Below are positions 4,677 to 5,924 of a stretch of 5,924 nt of DNA, piece by piece. The notes under the pieces are model-generated. The model searched no databases. It was not told the origin of the DNA and saw only the letters and a program-made list of their open reading frames with translations. Each line of letters begins with the position of its first letter. Within the stretch, counting starts at the first letter, position 1. The position numbers and the translations under genes were made by a program. The stretch comes from Lachnoclostridium phytofermentans (lineage in GTDB: Bacteria > Bacillota > Clostridia > Lachnospirales > Lachnospiraceae): the NCBI GenBank assembly GCA_003526525.1, contig DPVV01000491.1:1-5924 (forward strand), read 5' to 3'.

Positions 4677-5924
4677 TTATTCTTGATCTTCTTGTTCTTC
4701 TTGATCCTTAAGAGCACGTGATACTAATTCCTCAAGGTCTTTCTTATCATCCATAAGATCTTCCTCTTCTTCCGCTAAGGTATCATCTTCTTGGTAGGAA
4801 TCATCCTCTTCGGAATACTCATCCTCTTCTTGATCATCTTCCAGAGGTATAACTACATTTTCTTCCTTTAGTTCTTCCTCCAATTTTTTAAGCACCTCTT
4901 CTTCTGTACTACTTTCTCTAACTTTTGCTAAGCTTGCAACTCTAATATCCTTACCTGCCTCAATATTAATTAACTTAACACCAGAGGTTATTCTACCAAG
5001 GATGCTAATACCATTGATAGCAAGACGGATAATGATACCTTCATTGGTTATAATCATTACCTCATGTTCTTCGTTGACAGCTTTCGCTCCTACTACATTT
5101 CCAGTCTTTTCTGTAATCTTGTAACATTTCACACCCTTACCACCACGTCTTTGTGGAGTAAATTCATCAAGGTCAGTTAACTTACCAAGACCATATTCTG
5201 AAACCGTAAGTAAATACTTACCTTGAGTATGAATCTGCATTGCAACCACTTCATCTCCATCAGTTAAGTTCATACCGATAACACCCATAGATGCTCTACC
5301 AGTATTACGAACATCTTTCTCATGGAAACGGATACACATACCATTCTTCGTTACAAGTACAATATCTTTTTGACTGTTGGTTGTCTTTACTTCAATTAAT
5401 TCGTCATCTTCTCTTAGATTAATTGCTTGAAGACCGGTCTTTCGAATATTTTGATATTCTTTAATCTTGGTCTTTTTCACAATACCATCTTTCGTAGCCA
5501 TAAATAGATAACGATTGTCTTTGTATTCTTTTAAAGCAATAATTGCAGTAATTCTTTCTTCCGGCAATAACTGTAAAAGGTTCACTATAGCTGTTCCTCT
5601 AGCAGTTCTAGATGATTCTGGAATTTCATATGCCTTTAACCGATATACTCTACCTTTGTTGGTAAAGAACATAATATAGTGGTGGGTAGTCGTCATGAAT
5701 AAGTCTTCAATAAAGTCTTCGTCAATGGTCTGCATACCCTTAATTCCTTTACCACCACGATGCTGACTCTTAAAGTTATCAATGGTCATTCTCTTGATAT
5801 AACCTAAGCGGGTCATCGCTATTACTGTATTTTCATCTGGAATTAAGTCCTCCATGGAAATATCAAACTCATCAAATCCAATGGATGTTCTTCTTTCATC
5901 TCCGTATTTATCATTAATAACCTG
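4677..5924 (-). CDS. gyrA: DNA gyrase subunit A, C-terminal part (partial)
   Basis: The frame is open from the right edge; 415 residues are visible. The ATG at 5855 is internal, since QVINDKYGDERR precedes it in frame. The catalytic tyrosine and breakage-reunion domain lie outside. What is seen is the six-bladed beta-pinwheel that wraps DNA and lets gyrase introduce negative supercoils with GyrB. The GyrA box QHRGGKG (visible residues 54-60) distinguishes it from ParC; a related QRRGGKG (258-264) lies in a later blade. Repeated blade motifs include TNKGRVYRLK, TKDGIVKKT, TKNGMCIRF and TNEGIIIRL. From about residue 339 to the end is an acidic tail with 38 Asp/Glu in 77 residues, ending EEQEDQE. 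A microsatellite and a terminator follow. Confidence 0.98.
   Translation of the reverse strand, partial: QVINDKYGDERRTSIGFDEFDISMEDLIPDENTVIAMTRLGYIKRMTIDNFKSQHRGGKGIKGMQTIDEDFIEDLFMTTTHHYIMFFTNKGRVYRLKAYEIPESSRTARGTAIVNLLQLLPEERITAIIALKEYKDNRYLFMATKDGIVKKTKIKEYQNIRKTGLQAINLREDDELIEVKTTNSQKDIVLVTKNGMCIRFHEKDVRNTGRASMGVIGMNLTDGDEVVAMQIHTQGKYLLTVSEYGLGKLTDLDEFTPQRRGGKGVKCYKITEKTGNVVGAKAVNEEHEVMIITNEGIIIRLAINGISILGRITSGVKLINIEAGKDIRVASLAKVRESSTEEEVLKKLEEELKEENVVIPLEDDQEEDEYSEEDDSYQEDDTLAEEEEDLMDDKKDLEELVSRALKDQEEQEDQE

Noticed and set aside
5853..5855. Start codon of a separate 392-codon gene
   Set aside because: The frame continues upstream to the window edge with GyrA-like sequence, so this methionine is internal to gyrA.

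Overview
The window is AT-rich, low-GC Gram-positive (Firmicute/Clostridia) chromosomal DNA, most likely Lachnospiraceae. The reasons are the 16S rRNA 5' end, strong consensus sigma-A-type promoters, AGGAGG-like ribosome binding sites, Clostridia-like GyrA and CysK sequences, and a tRNA without an encoded CCA. Every gene I can support lies on the minus strand, so transcription runs from high to low coordinates: gyrA, then an rRNA operon. The gyrA-to-rrn order suggests the origin-proximal dnaA-gyrB-gyrA neighbourhood, read away from oriC; this is inference, because the origin itself is not in the window.

Layout in the direction of transcription. 5924-4677 is the 3' part of gyrA (complete C-terminal beta-pinwheel and an unusually long acidic tail). 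A 7-nt microsatellite follows, then a strong terminator (4428-4470). 4276-4022 is a wreck of class I fumarase: the start of the alpha subunit joined to the end of the beta subunit, with a further frameshift. 3920-3483 is an intact Rrf2-family regulator with an IscR-like three-cysteine set and its own terminator (3422-3462). 3375-3125 is an eight-unit degenerate tandem repeat. A perfect consensus promoter (3044-3016) follows, with ATGAAT/ATTCAT palindromes on both sides. It drives an operon whose first gene, metY (O-acetylhomoserine sulfhydrylase, 2885-2305), has decayed by several deletions and frameshifts. The second gene, cysK (cysteine synthase, 2286-1357), is intact. A terminator with strand-diagnostic G.U pairs closes the operon at 1185-1138. 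After a non-coding stretch holding a second degenerate repeat comes tRNA-Ser(GCU) at 655-568 with its own promoter, then tandem rRNA promoters and the first ~114 nt of 16S rRNA running off the left edge.

How the genes fit together. The Rrf2 regulator next to the sulfur-assimilation operon suggests it controls cysteine (formerly also homocysteine) synthesis in response to Fe-S or sulfur status. The regulator and cysK have been kept while metY and a fumarase locus were eroded, so cysK now depends on a long, largely untranslated transcript through the metY wreck. I did not find a clearly novel multi-gene system. The notable items are the two pseudogenes, the three repeat tracts, the candidate shared operators, the long GyrA acidic tail and the promoter arrangement ahead of the rRNA operon.
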